Source of the DNA: Okapia johnstoni
Taxonomy: Eukaryota > Chordata > Mammalia > Artiodactyla > Giraffidae
Reading direction: 5' to 3'
DNA: 64,000 nucleotides
Assembly: GCA_024291935.2 (NCBI GenBank)
Contig: CM044307.1
Coordinates: 100,817,461 to 100,881,460, forward strand
Below the pieces are notes generated by a model. The model saw only the letters and a list, made by a program, of their open reading frames with translations, did not search any database and was not told the DNA's origin. Position 1 is the stretch's first letter. The number at the start of each line of letters is the position of its first letter. The position numbers and the translations under genes are program-made. This document shows, one piece after another, positions 1 through 11,649 of this stretch.

Positions 1-649
1 AAGCAACATTCACATAAAGTTTGAGAATACACTGCTTGGGAAAAGAGCTGTGTTTTTCAAGGAACAGCGGTTAAAGGGTAAGAGAAATGTGAGGACCACA
101 GCTGTCTGATAACAAGAGAAGAAACATCCAAATTTTATTGCATTAGGAAGTAGTTTATAAAATGTTACTTGAGAAAGCTAATGACTCACAGTGACTTAAA
201 TAATTAGACCTATTTATAAGTTTAATCATTAATATTCCTTGGGAAAAGATACTAAATTCTATTCTCTCTTTCAACCTCTCAATTCCTATTGGCGCCAAAA
301 CAATATTCTGATGTTTATCGCTGCTATAAAAATATAAAACCCTACCTGATAAATGTGTTTAATACAAATATGATTTTTTTTAAAAATGGAGAAAATTTCA
401 AATAAGACATTATAGTAAAGAGATATGGGAAATGCTCACAACATATAAGTTTCTTTAAAAAGATGTAAAACAGTTTGCCTGATTATAATTTTACTTTAAA
501 AAGTACACAAAGGACTAGAAGAATATATAATAAAATTAATAGTTCTTATCACCGGTTGTGAGACTATAAATAATTTTTACTCTTTAAATTTTTCTTTATT
601 TTCAAAATGTGTATAATAGGCAATGCTTACATGAAAAGAAAATCTAAGC
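1..649. other. Unassigned AT-rich intronic sequence
   Basis: No gene, no long frame and no repeat that I can name with confidence. The sequence is very AT-rich with short A and T runs. Confidence 0.4.
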
Positions 650-1790
650 CTTGGTTCTTAAATGAAAAATATTAACTCTATTGTGTTGTAACATGGAGAA
701 ATACCAAACTTCTGGTAAAAGTTTAAAATTCATATAACCCCTTTAGAAAACCATTTGACAATATCTACTCAAGTTATAGTATTGTTAAATAAATGGTATG
801 GGATGTATGTGTGTATGGGGAGATTCTACTCATGTAATAGAATCCTATCAGTTCAGTTCAGTCGCTCAGTCGTGTCCGACTCTTTGCGACCCCATGAATC
901 ACAGCACGCCAGGCCTCTCTGTCCATCACCAACTCCGGGAGTCTACCCAAACCCATGTCCATCGAGTCAGTGATGCCATCCAACCATCTCATCCTCTGTC
1001 GTCCCCTTCTCCTCCTGCCTTCAATCCTACCCAGCATTAGGGTCTTTTCCAATGAGTCAACCCTTCGCATGAGGTGGCCAAAGTATTGGAGTTTCAGCCT
1101 CAACATCAGACCTTCCAACGAACACCCAGGATTGATCTCTTTTAGGATGGATTGATTGGATCTCCTTGCAGCCCAAGGGACTCTCGAGTCTTCTCCAACA
1201 ACACAGTTCAAAAGCATCAATTCTTCGGCGCTCAGCCTTCTTCACCGTCCAACTCTCACACCCATACATGACCACTGGAAAAACCATAGCCTTGACTAGA
1301 CGGACCTTTGTTGGCAAAGTAATGTCTCTGCTTTTAAATATGCTATCTAGCTTGGTCATAGCTTTCCTTCCAAGGAGTAAGTGTCTTTTAATTTCATGGC
1401 TGCAATCACCATCTGCAGTGATTCTGGAGCCCAAAAAAATAAAGTCTGACACTGTATAGAATCCTATACATCAATGAAAAAAGAACAAACAAAAAGAACA
1501 AACTAATGCACCTTCAACAACATATACAATCCTCTCAGACATATAAATGAGTGAAAAAAGGGTACAAACTGTGAATTTCCAGGCAAAACTAATCTCCAGT
1601 TATAAAGCTCAGAATCATGGTTAACTCTGTGGGGAAATAATGGGAGGAGCATGAGGGAGCTTTGGGGAAGAATGAAAGTGTTCTCCAGCTTTCTGATTTT
1701 TATAAAGGCATGTACAAATGTAAACATTCACTGAATTATATGCTGTATACTTTATTATATGTAAATTATACTTCAATTTTAAGTTAAAAA
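650..1790 (+). mobile_element. Old L1 (L1M-type) 3' end, split by a BovB insertion
   Basis: The left part (to about 848) resembles the late ORF2/3' region of old mammalian L1 copies. The right part (about 1456-1790) continues it through the typical 3' UTR wording (a Tyr-rich AT stretch ending in an A-rich tail near 1785). A BovB element occupies 849-1455, so the L1 is the older element. No coding capacity remains. Confidence 0.55.
849..1455 (-). mobile_element. RTE-BovB, 5'-truncated 3' end (minus)
   Basis: Read on the minus strand this is the C-terminal part of the BovB ORF2 followed by the BovB terminus, seen on the plus strand as cagttcagtcgctcagtcgt. A 12-bp direct repeat (atagaatcctat) flanks it at 837-848 and 1456-1467, a clean target-site duplication. 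The copy is truncated just before the SDFIFLG segment of the ORF and lacks the RT core. Frame breaks are present: two overlapping partial frames are needed to cover it. Confidence 0.93.
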
Positions 1791-2689
1791 AAAACTTAAA
1801 AACAACTAGTATGTATTAAAAACCTACTGTGTATTATCTTCAGTATAAAACATTTCATTTATCTTTTCCTAAATTGTACATGCTATCAAGTTGATGTCTG
1901 ACAGAAAACAACAAAATTCGGTAATTATCCTTCAATTAAAAAATCAAAAAATTAAAAAAATAAATATTGAAAAAACAACTGTACACATTAAAACATGTCT
2001 TCCTTTATCTATCTCCTGCCTCCTGAGGTTCCAAGTATCAAATGGAATCTCTTTTAACTGATAACCCTTTAAATATTATGAGTTTTCCCTGCCACCCAAA
2101 TTCTCACATATTCTTTTTAAGTATCCTTAATTTCTCTGACTACTCTTCAAATTATATATACTAAAAAGTACATATGCCGATGCCAAAAGAATAGAAAAGA
2201 TCACATTAGTATAGAATGCTATTTCATAAATAACAATGATTACATAAGGGCATAATAGCAGTGGGTAGGAAGTACTAAAATATCCTTGGGAACATAAAGA
2301 GATCTTGTGATTAAGATGGTCCATATAGGTCTCATAAGAATATACATTTGAGCAAGATTTTGAAGACTGCATAGGAGCTGTTCAATTCAACTAGAATGTC
2401 ACTGAGTAAATGCATTACGATTTTTCAAAATGCATGGAATAACAGAACAGCAAGTCATGCAAACAGTATATAGTATCTGTAAATTATAAAACAGAATAAG
2501 GCTAGGTGCTAAAAGGTCTAGGTGGTAAAAGGTCTGAATATATTGCAGGTAAAAGATCTGAACACAAGGCAAAGATGACAGGACTTGACATAAGAGGTAG
2601 CTTTTGATCTACTTTCTATTCTACTCATCAAGAAAACCTGCAACATTTATATTAGTAATAGTGGCTCAATTCAGCAGTAGGGGCAAGAA
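1791..2689. other. Unassigned AT-rich sequence
   Basis: No gene-like frame and no recognised repeat, apart from A-rich tracts near 1785-1800 and 1930-1970. An 81-codon minus frame (2127-2372) has no family resemblance and is probably chance. Confidence 0.35.
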
Positions 2690-3085
2690 GAAGGAAACAC
2701 TGTAGAGTTTCAGGAAGATGATGTTTGAAAAAGCTATTCAGAGTTTATAAGCAGAGGGTTAACATGATCAGATTAGTATTTTAGGAAGATGACTGGAAAT
2801 TGTATGAAGAGGGAAGAGCCTGACCTAAGCAACAGTTATTCAGAATGAATATATATTAAAAGAGAAATTTAGGAGAAAATATAATTAAAGATTGGATATG
2901 AAGGGTGAAGAACAGGAGGACGTCATTCATGAAAATAAACACCACAGGTTTGAAAAACAAGTTGAAGGAAGAAATATGATTTTAGCTTTGGATATGCTGA
3001 ATTTGCAGGTGTCTGTAAACCTATCTAATCATGCATTTCCAGGGGCCAACTGGATATGCAAATCTAGAGCTTAAAAACAAATGTG
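2690..3085 (-). mobile_element. L2-like fragment (minus)
   Basis: The run from about 2740 (gcagagggttaacatgatcag) to 3075 (ggccaactggatatgcaaatc) follows the reverse complement of the ancient mammalian L2 3' region. A 60-codon frame at 2892-3074 lies wholly inside and is chance. Confidence 0.5.
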
Positions 3086-3365
3086 GGATGAAAATATAAT
3101 TTGGGAATTACCTGCACTAAGGTAATAGTTAAAATAATGGAACTTGAAATAATTCAGGGAGAAAATGTAGAGAAGTGATTTCTAAGAAAATAGTTAAGAG
3201 AAAGGTTAAGATTAAATTATAATCATTATATTCTTCCTGGAAGACAAAGATATTTGTGTTATTTCATTCAGTCAGTTAAAGAGCATTCTCAAGAAGCTCA
3301 CCATGTAGTATGGCATTCAAATACACAAGTAAATAATATCAAAAGGAATATAATAAATATATGGC

Positions 3366-3807
3366 GGTATATTTTCCAGTAGTCATGTATGGATGTGAGA
3401 GTTGGACTGTGAAGAAAGCTGAGAGCCAAAGAATTGATGCTTTTGAACTGTGATGTTGGAGAAGACTCTTGAGAGTCCCTTGGACTGCAAGGAGATCCAA
3501 CCAGTCCATCCTAAAGGAGATCAGTCCTGAATATTCATTGGAAGGACTGATGCTGAAGCTGAAACTCCATTACTTTGGCCACCTGATGCGAAGAACTGAC
3601 TCATTGGAAAAGACTCTGATGCTGGGAAGGATTGGGGGCAGGAGGAGAAGGGGATGACAGAGGATGAGATGTCTGGATGGCATCACTGACTTGATGAACA
3701 TGAATCTGAGTAAACTCCGGGAGTTGGTGATGGACAGGGAGGCCTGGCGTGCAGCGACTCATGCGGTCACAGAGTCGGACACGACTGAGCGACTGAACTG
3801 AACTGAA
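3366..3807 (+). mobile_element. RTE-BovB 3' end (plus)
   Basis: It starts inside the C-terminal part of ORF2, at the segment encoding [20 protein letters not shown] residues, and runs to the BovB terminus (gactgagcgactgaactgaa, about 3785-3804). Stops and frameshifts break the frame, for example an opal codon after FEL near 3450. No RT catalytic region is included. Confidence 0.9.
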
Positions 3808-5024
3808 GAAAAGGAAGAATGGTTGTCATCACTGAATATTTCCCGGAGGAGGCTCTACACACGAGTTTAACATATGAACCAGTAACAAAGACTTTTTGAT
3901 TTATGAAGATACAAAGTCACATATGGGGAGGATAAAGGCAGGAACCAGAACAGGGTCTTATTTGCCATCTTATGAGTAATTCTTTGACACTGAAGATAAA
4001 AGAGTCTCAGAACAAATGACTAATTTTTAGTTTCTCCATTTTAAGAAGCTGACTAACCTAGCTCTTTGAAAAAATATAAAAAGTTATTTCTCAATAAATG
4101 AAATGTTGCTGATTTTGATTTTAAATATTTGTTTTAAGGTCAGTACAATGTAAGAAACATCAACAAAAATACCTAAAGCTGTTAATATTAAATCTGCTCG
4201 TGCCTTTCTTTACATGTTTTTGAAACGTTTAAATATAAATTAAATGCTAAAACACTGTCGTAAGACATACATTATAAATGAATCTTAAGTTTGTGGTGTA
4301 AATTGTTCAGTGTTCTCCTGAACATTTACAAAGCATACACAAGAAACTGGTAGGCATGCCCATAAAAATATTGTTGCTAAGAAAATCAAAAGCTAACACA
4401 TGCAGCACATTAAGAGATACAGGACTTGCTGACTTTAAATAGTTGACTAAATATGGTCAGTATATTAAGTCATACATGGAAAGAAAGAGAGTGACTCAAT
4501 TGTACTTCTAAAATCTTATCTGACGTGATTTATCTGAAGTTTTTCTACATATCCCAAGCTATTACCAGTAACAGATGATTGTGTGAAGACACTTTTGTCA
4601 TTTAATTCCAGGTACAGGCAGCTTTGTCAACTTGAGCTATAATCTATTTCAAGAAACTAGTTCAAGTACGTAAAACATCTGTTTTTATTTAAAAGAGGGC
4701 CTACTTATTTTTCTCAGCAAGTTAGCACAAGGACAACTTTGTTTCCCACTCATTTTTAGGAAAAAGTTGAAACACCTAATAACAAAGGATTGAATTATAA
4801 ACAGCTGCACAAAATTGGCTCTAAGAAGACAGAATCCATGCCTTAAAGACAGATTATGGGTTAGGCATGGGAGTTGAAAATCATTGCATTTCATTTCTAG
4901 AAGAGATAAAAAACAAACTTATTTAGCAACTCTGTAATTCAATTAAGTAAAATCACAATTACAAAATTAGAGGCATTTGAAATAAATTCTAACATGTTAT
5001 ATTCCTTTTCGTGAAGGTGGTTTT
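3808..5024. other. Unassigned intronic sequence
   Basis: AT-rich and mostly unique. No frame above 70 codons and no splice-flanked open segment that I would defend. The 69-codon minus frame at 4685-4894 shows no family resemblance. Confidence 0.35.
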
Positions 5025-5235
5025 GCTCAATGTACAGACTCTAGAGCCAGGCTGGCATTAATCCAGTTCTGCCAGTAGGCTAGTTGTTATTAAGTCAATT
5101 ATATATATACAACATCCATTCCTCTGGAAAATGAGGACAATAATAGTACCTACTTCAAAAGTTTACTATGAGAGGTATATGAATTAATACATAAATTGCT
5201 TAGAGCAGTACTTTTCAAATAGTAGGTGCTATTAT
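5025..5235 (+). repeat. MIR SINE (plus)
   Basis: The segment reads like a diverged MIR: gactctagagccaggctgg near 5038, then a gagga-aataatagtacctac core near 5130-5150 and gcttagagcagtacttttcaa near 5199. It is old and tRNA-derived, with no function implied. Confidence 0.75.
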
Positions 5236-5530
5236 GTTTATATCAACACATAATCTGAAAGCTAAATCATCACCATTTAAATTTTTCTCTTTTTATGTTC
5301 TAATCCAAAACTTACTATTTCATCCCTTATAAATTACAAAACAAAGTTAAATGATAGAGACTTGTCAAATGTTCTTTGTAGTACCACTTTTGGTAAAAGT
5401 CTTATTTTTAAAAATGCACTAAGAAAATTTTAGGGATTTCAAACCTCCTTCCAACAAATTACATACAGTGCAGGAGGGTAAAACAAAGGAAATGATTTGG
5501 TTATATAAATGTAATTACAACAACTTGGGT

Positions 5531-5662
5531 GCTGCTGCTGCTGCTACTAAGTCGCGTCAGTCGTGTCCGACTTCACGACTCCATAGACTGTAGCCCACCA
5601 GGCTCCGCCGTCCCTGGGATCCTCTAGGCAAGAGTACTGGAGTGGGTTGCCATTGCCTTCTC
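5531..5662 (-). mobile_element. Bov-A SINE monomer with perfect TSD
   Basis: The plus strand starts with the (GCT)n tail typical of Bov-A2, followed by the BovB-derived unit in reverse (agtcgtgtccgactt through ggagtgggttgccattgcct). A perfect 13-bp duplication (caacaacttgggt) flanks it at 5518-5530 and 5663-5675, which points to a fairly recent insertion. Confidence 0.95.
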
Positions 5663-6189
5663 CAACAACTTGGGTAAAAATATATAACTATAATAATTAG
5701 ATGAAGTGAATACAGTTTGCATCTAATCATTAGTGACATAATTACTGATAGGCAAAAGACAAATTAACCTGAATACAGGTCCCCTGAAACAGTTTCCACT
5801 CCCTTGAAATAACTCTTTATGGCTCTTAGTGAGGAAAACTTGGTTCTGCTCAACTGGTGGGAACAGAAATTTGTAGATATACCAGGAAATAGTCCAAGGC
5901 CTAAGCATTCAGGGTGATATAGAAATCAGTGAGTGTTCATAAAGAGGAATTAAACTGGAGACACCCAAACAAACTTTTGTTCTATTTTAAAGGAAACTGA
6001 ATTTGGACATATCAAAGGAGGAATTACAGATGTAGTTTATACAAGAAAATCAATGAAGAGTTCCAAGCAGTACTCCCTTAACAATAAAAAATAAATACCT
6101 TGGTCTTGCATTGAGACTGACAAATAAATGAGCATATACAACCTTAGGAGATCACCTATTACATATTTTTTAACTAATAAGATTAATTC

Positions 6190-6725
6190 TTTACTTTTTA
6201 ATTGGTAGAAAATTGCTTTACAATGTTGTGTTGGTTTCTGCCATACACCACCAATCAGTCATAGTTATATATATATATCCTCCTCTTGAGCCTCCCTCCC
6301 CTCATCATCCCACTCTTCAAGGTCATCACAGAATGTCAGGCTGGGCTCCATATGTTATACAGCAACTTCCCACTAACTATTTACATGTGATAATATATGT
6401 ATGTCAATGCTATTTTCTCAACTCGTCCCACCCCCACCTTCCCCAGTCCACTCTCTACTAGGTTCATAAGCACCATTTTTCTAGACTCCATATATATGCA
6501 TTAATAAACAATACTTGTTTTTCTCTTTCTCACTTCACTCTGTATAACAGGCTCTAAGTTCATCTACCTCACTACATCTGACTCAAATTCATTCCTCTTC
6601 ATGGCTGAGTAATTTTCCATTGTATATATGTACCACATCCCCTTTATCCATCCATCAGTGGACATCTGAGTTGCTTCCATGTCCTGGCTACTGTAACTAT
6701 TGCTGCAATGAACATTGGGGTAGTT
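6190..6725 (-). mobile_element. L1 3' end (minus)
   Basis: On the plus strand the text is the reverse complement of an artiodactyl L1 3' region. Landmarks are ttctgccatacaccaccaa (6238), catggctgagtaattttcca (6600) and gctgcaatgaacattggggt (6702). The copy is 5'-truncated with no coding capacity. Confidence 0.85.
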
Positions 6726-7116
6726 CAATTATTATATTTAATTATGAAAATAAGTTTAGTGCTGCATTTTAAATGACTTTTTTTTTTTGCCTTTCTTATT
6801 ATATAAGCAGGTAGGATATAGGTATAAAAGTAAAGACCTAGTCTTATCATAAACAACATTCAAATTATAAAATGAAAGAATAAATTCAAAACAGATTAGA
6901 CACATTGGCTAAACCATGGGAAATTTTTCATCTGAATTAAGAAAAATTCAGACTTATGTATATACAATATCCATAGGAGACACAATGCCTGACAAGGAGA
7001 AGATCCAATTTATATTAGTGGATTCAATGAACTGGACAAGGCAAAGGGACTGTAACAAAAATGCACAATTTTGGAGGACCTCTCCTCCCTCAAGACAAAA
7101 AAGTTTCTAGGGCAAA

Positions 7117-7451
7117 AGTAGAGTCACCCATTGGTATTTGTGGGAGATTGGTTCCAGGACCCCCTGCTGGTACCAAAATCTGCAGATGCTCAAGTCCTTT
7201 ATATAAAATCAGGGTAGTACTTGATTATAACCTGTGCACAGTCTCCTGTATACTTTAAATCATCTCTAGGCTACTTAAAATACTTGATACAATGTAAATG
7301 GTTATAAATACAATGTAAATGCTACATAAATAGTTGAAAGCTTGTGGCAATTTCAACTTTCAATTTTTTGGAACTTTCTGGAATTTTTCTGTGAACTATT
7401 TTCAACCCTGGTTGGTTGAATCTTTGGATGTAGAGGAAGGCTGACTGAAAT
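7117..7451. mobile_element. Tigger-type MITE (MER2-like)
   Basis: A non-autonomous TcMar-Tigger element. Recognisable parts are gagattggttccaggacccc (7145), aaatctgcagatgctcaagt (7176), ttaaatcatctctaggctact (7255) and the far end ggttggttgaatctttggat (7411), closing at aaggctgactga. No transposase frame. Confidence 0.8.
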
Positions 7452-7707
7452 CCAAGCACTGTTTAAACATTCATTCATACTTCACCCAACAAGTATTACA
7501 CTAAGTATCTGAATGAGAATGCCAAAAGTTCATTGGAACCATAATTATTCAAAGATTAAAACACATCCTGTATGTAGTCTTATTCCATAGGTGTTATTTC
7601 CTTTATTGATAAAGATCTATAAAGTAGTAAGTTAAAATTAGATCTTTAGATGTCAAAGACTTTCATTAGAGGACTTAATAAAGGAAGAATATTACTTCTA
7701 GAGTTTA

Positions 7708-7938
7708 GAATCCTTGTCTGTGCTGTGCTAAATCACTTCAGTCATGTCCAGATTCTTTGTGGGCCCTATGGATTGTAACCCACCAGGCTCCTCTGTTCAT
7801 GGGATCCTTCAGGCAAGAATACTGGAGTGGGTTGCCATGCCCTTCTCCAGGGGATTTTCCCAACCCAGGGAGTGAACCTGCATCTCTTACGTCTCCTGCA
7901 TAGGCAGGTGAGTTCTTTACCACTAGTGCCACATGGGA
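7708..7938 (-). mobile_element. Bov-tA SINE (minus)
   Basis: The BovA unit in reverse (ggattgtaacccaccaggct, ggagtgggttgccatgccct) is joined to the tRNA-derived head in reverse (gtctcctgcataggcaggtg, ttctttaccactagtgccac). Confidence 0.93.
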
Positions 7939-8189
7939 AGAAAGAATATAAAAATGTTAAACTTGGGGATTGATTTTTCTTTGACAAATAACTTTCACTG
8001 ACTGCCTACTACACATAAAGCATTGAGCCATTCATTTTGATGGATACAAAGATCAGCACTAGAGAGTATATTCTTTTCGATTTCTTTACGCACACTGCCT
8101 GTCATATAGCAAGTACATAATACACGTAGAATGAATCAAAATAAAGTGCTAATCTCTCCTTAATGGGCAGGTGTCTATGACCTACTGTG

Positions 8190-8340
8190 TGTACAGGTAC
8201 ATAAAACTGTACTAAGTACTGTATGAGACATGCTGCCTTTATTACTTTCCATGTGTTCTCACAACTGGATTATTATCCTTTAAAAACAGAAATTGTCTTA
8301 AATACCCCACAATACTTAACAGTGCTACTTAATAAATTTT
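8190..8340 (-). repeat. MIR-like fragment (minus)
   Basis: A diverged match to MIR in reverse: aactgtactaagtactgtat (8206) then tgtgttctcacaactggatt (8253) and a cctttaaaaacagaaattg core. Old and weak. Confidence 0.5.
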
Positions 8341-8717
8341 TCTTAACGGACTAAAACAAATGATCATGGAGTACTGTTCTCAGGATGTTTATAACATACT
8401 TAGGAAAGTAAGATAAGCAGATAAAGGAAAACAGTAAGCAATTTAAAAGCAGCACAGCATTAATAAAGGAAAAGTCAGCATGTGAGTAGAGATGAGTTAA
8501 AGAAAACTTTTTATAGAAAATCTTTTGCCAGGTTTCATGACTGTCTGAGTTCTGGAGATAACACAGCTACAAGTACCTGTTTTCTTTGTTGAATACCTTT
8601 ATTAGACATGATCACACACTGACCTAAAGGTGTTTAATCAATGGATATATACAAGTAAGAAAATAGTTTCAGGGGAAGTAATAAAACCTCTTATATACTA
8701 TTTTATTCAATTAAATT

Positions 8718-8742
8718 AACAACAACAACAACAACAACAACA
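8718..8742. repeat. (AAC)n microsatellite
   Basis: Eight uninterrupted AAC units in an A-rich context. Confidence 0.95.
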
Positions 8743-8807
8743 GGTTACAAAGGAGTATGTATAATATGATTCAACAATTGCAATTGATATTCAACACTCT
8801 GGAAAAA

Positions 8808-9622
8808 TACAGACATATCTTGTTTTATTGTGCTTCAAAGACACTAAATGTTTTTCACATTGCAGATACTGCATGTGTTTTTTTTAACAAACTGAAAGCC
8901 TATGGTGATCCTGCGTCAAGCAAGTCTGTTTGTGCTGTTTCTCTCTCTGTGTCTGTCGGTGCTGTTTCTCTCTCTGTGTCTGTCGGTGCTGTTTCTCTCT
9001 CTGTGTCTGTCGGTGCTGTTTCTGTCACTGTGTCTGTCGGTGCTATTTCTCTCTCTGTGCCTGCCCGTGCTGTTTCTCTCTCTGTGCCTGCCCGTGCTGT
9101 TTCTCTCTCTGTGCCTGCCCGTGCTGTTTCTCTCTCTGTGTCTGTCCGTGCTGTTTCTCTCACTGTGTCTGTCCGTGCTGTTTCTCTCTCTGTGTCTGTC
9201 GGTGCTGTTTCTCTCACTGTGTCTGTCTGTGCTGTTTCTCTTTCTGTGTCTGATCATGCTGTTTCTCTCTCTGTGTCTGTGTCACATTTCAGTTCTCCCC
9301 AAATTTAAGATTTTCCCATTATTATTTGTTATGATAGTCTGTAATCAGTTATCTTTGATGTTAATATTACAAAAATACTATGACTCACTGAAGGCTCACG
9401 ACAGCATTTCTCAGCAATAAATTTATTTTTTAATTAAGGTATATACAATTTTTTAAAGACACAATGCTATTCCACAGTTAACAGACTACACTATAGTGTA
9501 AACACAACCATGATATCCACTACGAAACCCAAGAATTCATGTGACTTGCTATATTTGTATATTCATTTTACTGCAGTGGCCTGAAACCAAATCTGCAATT
9601 TCCCTGCAGTAAACCTTTATGT
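8808..9622 (+). mobile_element. Tigger1 DNA-transposon fossil, internally deleted
   Basis: The left end matches Tigger1 (agacatatcttgttttattg near 8812, then a copy of the segment ending in cctgcgtcaagcaagtctgt at 8910-8929). After the tandem array the match resumes (ctgtgtcacatttcagttct, about 9276-9295) and runs on through atctttgatgttaatattac and the 3' part (ttaattaaggtatatacaat; ctacactatagtgtaaacac) to about 9622. Almost all of the transposase gene is missing. The 13-unit minisatellite at 8933-9283 is inside it. Confidence 0.85.
8933..9283. repeat. 27-bp minisatellite, 13 units
   Basis: Exactly 13 head-to-tail 27-bp units start at 8933, 8960, 8987 and so on every 27 bases to 9257. Each opens with tgctgtttct (tgctattt in unit 5) and centres on ctctctgtgtctg. 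Units 5-7 share a distinctive variant (gtgcctgcccg); units 8-9 end in tgtccg; units 1-4 and 10 end in tgtcgg. Because 27 is a multiple of 3, several frames stay open on both strands, which produces long but meaningless reading frames here. Confidence 0.97.
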
Positions 9623-9821
9623 CAAATGTTAATCATCAGAAGTCAAAGTTATTGAGCTCATTTCCAAAAACTCTACAGTAAGGCTGTAAAATTCTTATGG
9701 TTTTCCAAACAAAACAAAGAATTCACATAGTTAGCTATCTAATTGTTCACTGATGACTTTCTTGAGTGCTCAGCAAAATATATGGCCAATAAATAGCCCG
9801 GAATCTTCATTAATTTAATAG

Positions 9822-10100
9822 ATATGTATTAAGTGCCCTTCACAGCCAGACACCATTCCAGCAACTAGGAATACACTGGGGAAGGATAAGAACCAGATTT
9901 CTGCATTCATTGAGCTTATATAAAGTCCAGCAGGCAAGAAAGATAACTATATAAACAATGATAGGTAGGATAAATGCTATGGGCTTAACTAGAGTACTGA
10001 ACCTAGATTTAGGAGAAAGAGAGGAGAAATCAGAATCTCTGAGAATGGTGCTCAGGAATTTCCACTTTAAACTGGCTCCCCATCTCACTGTAAAAACATA
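9822..10100 (-). mobile_element. L2-like fragment (minus)
   Basis: agatatgtattaagtgccct, then accattccagcaactaggaa and ttgagcttatataaagtcca, follows the reverse complement of an L2 3' end. Old. Confidence 0.55.
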
Positions 10101-10313
10101 GTAGATTGAGAACCACAGATATCCATGGTAACTGAAGCTAGAGAAATAAACAAGGCACCAAATAGCATATGTAAAATGTAATCAGAAAAGACTATCAAAC
10201 CTGCAGAGCTATGAGTATTTAAGAAAGGGGAGACCAAATAAAAGGGAAGAAAAATAAAAACTTAAAAAACAACTACATAGGTATGCAAGTATGCAAAAAT
10301 TCAGGTAGAGAGA

Positions 10314-10584
10314 GCTGCTGCTGCTGCTGCTAAGTCGCTGCAGTCGTGTCCGACTCTGTGCGACCCCATAGACGGCAGCCCACCAGGCTCCACCGTCCCT
10401 GGGATTTTCCAGGCAAGAATACTGGAGTGGGTTGCCATTTCCTTCTCCAGTGCATGAAAGGGAAAAGTGGAAGTGAAGCTGCTCAGAAGTGTCCGACTCT
10501 TAGCGACCCCATGGACTGTAGCCTATCAGGCTCCTCTGTCCATGGGATTTTCCAGGCAAGAGTACTGGAGTGGGGTGCCATTGC
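10314..10584 (-). mobile_element. Bov-A2 SINE dimer (minus)
   Basis: It opens with a (GCT)n tail, then two successive BovA monomers in reverse. Each contains cgtgtccgactct or its variant, a ccatggactgtagcc block and a ggagtgggttgccatt block. The junction between monomers is near 10450-10490. Confidence 0.95.
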
Positions 10585-10735
10585 AGTGTAAAAGAAAATA
10601 CAAGTTGATAAAATAAAGGAAATGCCCCATATTTTGATGCTACTTAACCAACATATTGAAAAAAAACAAATCAAAAAGTGAGATGATAAACCCTATTTAA
10701 CAATAAATCCGGCCAATTAAAATAAATTCATTTAT

Positions 10736-10766
<31 letters not shown>
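10736..10766. repeat. (AAAT)n microsatellite
   Basis: About seven AAAT units in tandem. Confidence 0.95.
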
Positions 10767-11649
10767 TCAGAAATCAAGACAGAACGGTCAAAACTCTTAA
10801 AAAGTGAATCAAAAATAACATAACTATTATAATTCTAGCCAGGTAGAAGTATTAATACAACTAACAAAACAAGACTGGGGAAAGAAGAGCAAAAATGGAT
10901 GAGTGCTGAATTCCTAACCTTTCCTTATGGTAAGTACAATCTTTCTAAAGCTGGAAGATGGTTCAAAAAAATCCTACTGCAATATATTATTCATAGCCAA
11001 AACTTTGTAATTACAAAGAAAATTTATCTAAAATTTAACCATTACTTCAGTATTCAGGTTTTTTTCTTTTGACAAAAATTAAAGCAAAACTCAATTTTAT
11101 ACTTTTTAATTAAAACAGTGTATGTAATATGTTCTTTTAATTAAAAGTATGTCACAGGATTTGCATAGAGATTCTAAAATAAAGCTCCCTAAATAAATGA
11201 TAATTACTTATGGATAATCAACATCCATTATTACTTTTTTGGGGGGAGGGGGGCATACAGCACATTTCCAAGCCCAAAGTTAAAAAGGAGCCAACCTCTT
11301 CCTGTAATAAATTCAGTCTAATCAGAAACAAACATATATATAAGGTAAAAATTACAAAACAATAACCTCTCTAATCTAAAATTCTACTCATTCTTTTTTT
11401 TTTTTTCAAAATTAGCCAACAAGGACTTTATTTATTTACTTATTTATTTATTGACATGGATTATCTCAGTATACCTTTTCTAAAACCTCAAGAATTAATG
11501 TTAAATTTAAAAATATATTTTTTATATATTACAAAAATCAAACTAAGGAAAAGGAAAGAGGTTTGGAAAGAGAAAGGCAAATTAGTTGTTATACCATGAC
11601 ATAAATGGGTGGAAAAAAGCAGGGGAAAGACAGTCTAAGCCTTGGAATC
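10767..11649. other. Unassigned AT-rich sequence
   Basis: No gene-like frame. It contains a T-run at 11395-11406 and TTTA-rich tracts around 11430-11450. An old degraded repeat is likely but I cannot name it. Confidence 0.35.

Noticed and set aside
8933..9283. CRISPR-like array
   Set aside because: Units are contiguous without unique spacers, and the setting is a mammalian transposon fossil.
8757..9420. Frames of 105-183 codons on both strands as genes or a repeat-containing protein
   Set aside because: All depend on the 27-bp minisatellite phase; the same region is open in several frames on both strands, and the flanks are Tigger1.
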